This document shows positions 61,401-64,000 of a stretch of DNA of 64,000 nucleotides, one piece after another. The notes beneath the pieces are model-generated. The model made no database searches, was not told the DNA's origin, and worked only from the letters and a program-made list of their open reading frames with translations. Location of the stretch: NCBI GenBank assembly GCA_014621425.1, contig JAANBB010000016.1, positions 124,001-188,000 on the forward strand. Direction: 5' to 3'. Source of the DNA: Cylindrodendrum hubeiense. Its lineage: Eukaryota; Ascomycota; Sordariomycetes; Hypocreales; Nectriaceae. How positions within the stretch are numbered: the first letter of the stretch is position 1; each line of letters starts with the position of its first letter. The translations under genes and the position numbers were made by a program.

Positions 61401-64000
61401 TAGGATATAATCTATAAATTATTAGATATAGGTTAGTAAATTCTTAAAGTCTATTAGGATAATCTTAGATTATTCTATCTCTTAATAATTAATTATTATA
61501 AACTGATTATAGTAAGTTTAATATATAAGGAATTGGTAGAAGAAGCTTTAGATATCTATAATTATTATTTATTTCTTTTTATAGAGTTTCTAGAGAATAT
61601 TTTATTAGAGGGATATTAAATAGGTATCTAGGATAGTAATATAATTAAGAGTTTATAAATTAATTATAATATAGTTCTTTTCTTTTTTATTAACTATTTA
61701 TTATATAATAAATATTAGATTAATAAAGGGAGTGGGTTTGTAAGCCTATTCTATTCTATCTTACTTATATAATCTATTAAATGTTTTATCTAGGAATTTT
61801 CTACTTTTAAGATTAAGAGGATATATCCTAGAATTGAGCTTTTATTTATACTAATTCTCTACTAATAATATCTTTATTTAGTATTTTTCCTTGATATTAA
61901 TTATCTTAATATTAATCTAGAGTTTAGGAAAGGACTCTATTAGTTCCTAGAGTTTATTAGTAAACTCTGGTTTTCCTTTAAATATATAAACTCTTTATAG
62001 AAGAGTGTATACTAATAGATATTTTAGCTGGGAGATATCTAGTTTAGTATTACTATCTATACTCTAAATTTAAATAGATAGGTTATCTTTTTAGGGGTTA
62101 TCTTCTTCTAGGATACTAGTTTTCATTATTTTAGCTAGTATATTATAGCTAGTAAGTATATATTCTCTATAAATAATTATAAGCTAGGCCTAATTAACTT
62201 CCTTGATTTTTTTACTAAGATTAATAGGGTTTAGAGTAATTATATATTAGTTTAACTAGAAGATTATAAATTTCTAGGAATAATTTATTATATATATTAC
62301 CTCTAGTTACTATATTAAGATACTAATCACTTCTTTATATTAGGGGTTAAGGAAGTAATTCTATCCTTTAACTTATTCTTCTCTAGAAATCTATATAATC
62401 TTATTATTTCTTAGAAGAATTATTATAGAGTCTGTTATATATAAGGGTATTCTAGTTAATTTAAACTTATAATATACTATTATTAATAAGTATATTCTAT
62501 TAGTTAATCTAATTATTATTTTCTAGGTTAAGTTTAGGATATTTATTTAATAGAATATATTAAATTCTTATCCTAGAAGGAGACTAATATTTAGGCTAGG
62601 TATTATTTATATATTAATAATAACTTTTATTAATATTAGTTTCCTGTTTTTATATTTAGATAAGTAAATAATAAAGGTTATCTATTTTTTAGTATAGCTT
62701 ATTCTTATATCTTTAAGTTTTACTTAAAGACTTTTATCTATAAAGGTATCTAAAAAGAAAAATAATATTTCCTATAAGATAATTAATCTAATAACTCTAG
62801 AATTAAGATAGATTTCTTACTTGGTCTTTCTATAAGATCTAGCTTATACTTAGATCTAGAAATATATATATTATACTAGTAATCTTAGTCCCGGAACAGT
62901 TTCTATTAGGATATATTTAATTATAGATAATAATAGAGATATTTTCTATAGAGGGAAAGTGGTATTATTAAACACTGGTTTTCTATTATTAATATCTAGG
63001 ATAAAGTTAATATATTCTACTTATAAGATAATAATAATAGTTTCTTAGATGAATTTATAGAATTTCTTAGTTCTAGATATTATTAGATTATTTATTTTAT
63101 CTTTATTTAAAATCTTATTATTTGTAAAACTTATTATCTTTATAATATAATCTTTAATTAGAGAATAATCTTATTTACTAGCTATTAATACTTACTCTAG
63201 TATTTTCTTAGAAAAGTAAACTTTATTTTAATTATCTATTAAGATATTCTTAATTAGATAATTAATATAATTTCTTTATAGGGTATTACTAGGATATATA
63301 CTTTCTTATTAGAAAGAGTAAGATTAATATACTAGAAATAGTCTAAGAATATCTAAGATTGTTTAGTTAGATTATCCTGGTAACATTTTAATTAGGGTTT
63401 AATTAGGAGGATTAGTATTTAAAGATCTAGATATAGCTAGAGTCTATGGGTATAGAGTTAGTATTCTAGATCTGTGAGTATTTTAGGGAATATACTAATT
63501 TCTAATATTATAATCTTTACTTAGGATATTATATAGTTATTTAGGAGTTTTAATAGATTTTATTATTCCTAGTTAAATAGAGTAGGAAATATTTAGACTT
63601 AAATAGGAAGGTATATTTTATCTTTATTTAGATTTATTTATCTGGTTTTTAAGACTTTCCTTGGTAATAATATAATAAAGGTTTAATATTATATATATAT
63701 ATTACTTAATCTATTTAGGAAGTATTTATAATAGAGTTAGGGTTATTAGTTTTTTATATAGAGGATTATCTAATTTAGTAAAGATAATTAATTTTAGCTA
63801 TATATTATTATACCTAATTATAATAAATTAATATTTTACCTGAGATATCTAGGTATAGAAGTTTACCTAGTTATAAATATCTTAAAGAGTATATTTTAAT
63901 TTATTAAAAGATTATAAGGTAATATTAATTTATAATAATTACTAGAGGGGTATGACTTTTTACTATACAGGCATAATCTTATACAGGCATGACTTTTTCT
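58401..64000 (-). mobile_element. Degenerate Ty3/gypsy chromovirus retrotransposon, heavily RIPped, runs off the window
   Basis: Minus-strand reading shows the 3' to 5' order of a chromovirus. Chromodomain at about 58880-59045 (KYKHWEINKII, RIIKRDK, EYLII then KGYPSNYNL, with stops replacing Trp and Gln codons). RNase H/integrase junction near 60430-60480 (NTLSHLPGE where DALSRLPGE-like is usual). Reverse transcriptase with the YLDD box seen as TAT-TAA-TAA-TAT at 61360-61371, flanked by RLLRIYFYIY. Sequence above ~62.4 kb should hold protease/gag but is too mutated to read. Stops are in every frame. It ends outside the window. Confidence 0.75.

Larger units (their letters stand above)
54100..63950. 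other. AT-rich RIP-mutated heterochromatin-like block
   Basis: From ~54.1 kb, and fully from ~54.5 kb, long stretches (for example 56400-56500 and 57180-57300) contain no CA or TG at all while TA is very common and AC, GT, AG and CT remain. This is the signature of repeat-induced point mutation (CpA to TpA on both strands). CpG is nearly absent too. A small less-mutated island lies near 60340-60470. Confidence 0.85.

Noticed and set aside
63940..64000. Possible telomere-proximal sequence
   Set aside because: No TTAGGG or CCCTAA repeats are seen.

Overview
The window comes from a filamentous ascomycete (Pezizomycotina, most like a Sordariomycete). Genes are compact, with short introns of about 50-135 nt carrying GTRNGT donors and YAG acceptors. 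The families are typical of these fungi: RTA1, Zn2Cys6, HET, NACHT, LysM effector, killer-toxin-like GH18 chitinase. The last ~10 kb is AT-rich and looks mutated by repeat-induced point mutation (RIP). I see no tRNA, rRNA or CRISPR. All boundaries and splice sites were read by eye.

Layout. 0-0.4 kb: a gene fragment. 0.7-1.8 kb: RTA1-like membrane protein (-). 2.8-4.3 kb: FAD amine oxidase (+). 4.5-7.6 kb: HET-domain protein with a mitochondrial-type N-terminus (-). 8.1-14.2 kb: Zn2Cys6 regulator (+), GH3 glycosidase (-) and sugar-porter MFS (-), a plausible sugar-use cluster. 14.9-16.7 kb: TPR protein (+). 17.0-17.6 kb: secreted But2-domain protein (-). 19.2-19.6 kb: small orphan gene (-). 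22.2-24.0 kb: arylsulfotransferase-like membrane protein (+). 24.4-25.8 kb: C-terminal relic of a highly reducing polyketide synthase (+). 25.9-26.7 kb: hypothetical protein (-).

27.2-37.3 kb is a chitin/cell-wall island. It holds a large killer-toxin-like chitinase (signal peptide, two LysM, CBM18, GH18 and a C-terminal NucA/NucB-like domain) with two apparent coding lesions, a secreted GPI-type protein, and a five-LysM effector whose repeats look recently homogenised. 38.3-39.8 kb: bZIP regulator whose upstream region carries five exact 14-bp direct repeats. 40.5-41.6 kb: aldo/keto reductase. 42.0-43.2 kb: APH-type phosphotransferase. 43.6-46.6 kb: MFS drug-type transporter and an atypical SDR. 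47.4-51.0 kb: NACHT/STAND (NLR-like) protein. 51.8-52.6 kb: Mid2-like serine-rich membrane protein.

53.1-64 kb is a gene-free transposon graveyard. A Ty1/copia element (-) has a readable RNase H/RT end and a putative 207-bp LTR. A Ty3/gypsy chromovirus (-) still shows a chromodomain and the RT active-site box. Much of this block, above all after ~54.5 kb, nearly lacks CA and TG dinucleotides, the expected RIP scar.

Two incompatibility-type genes (HET and NLR), a chitinase-toxin-like gene, a LysM effector and a dead PKS beside a RIPped block suggest an accessory, fast-evolving chromosomal region.
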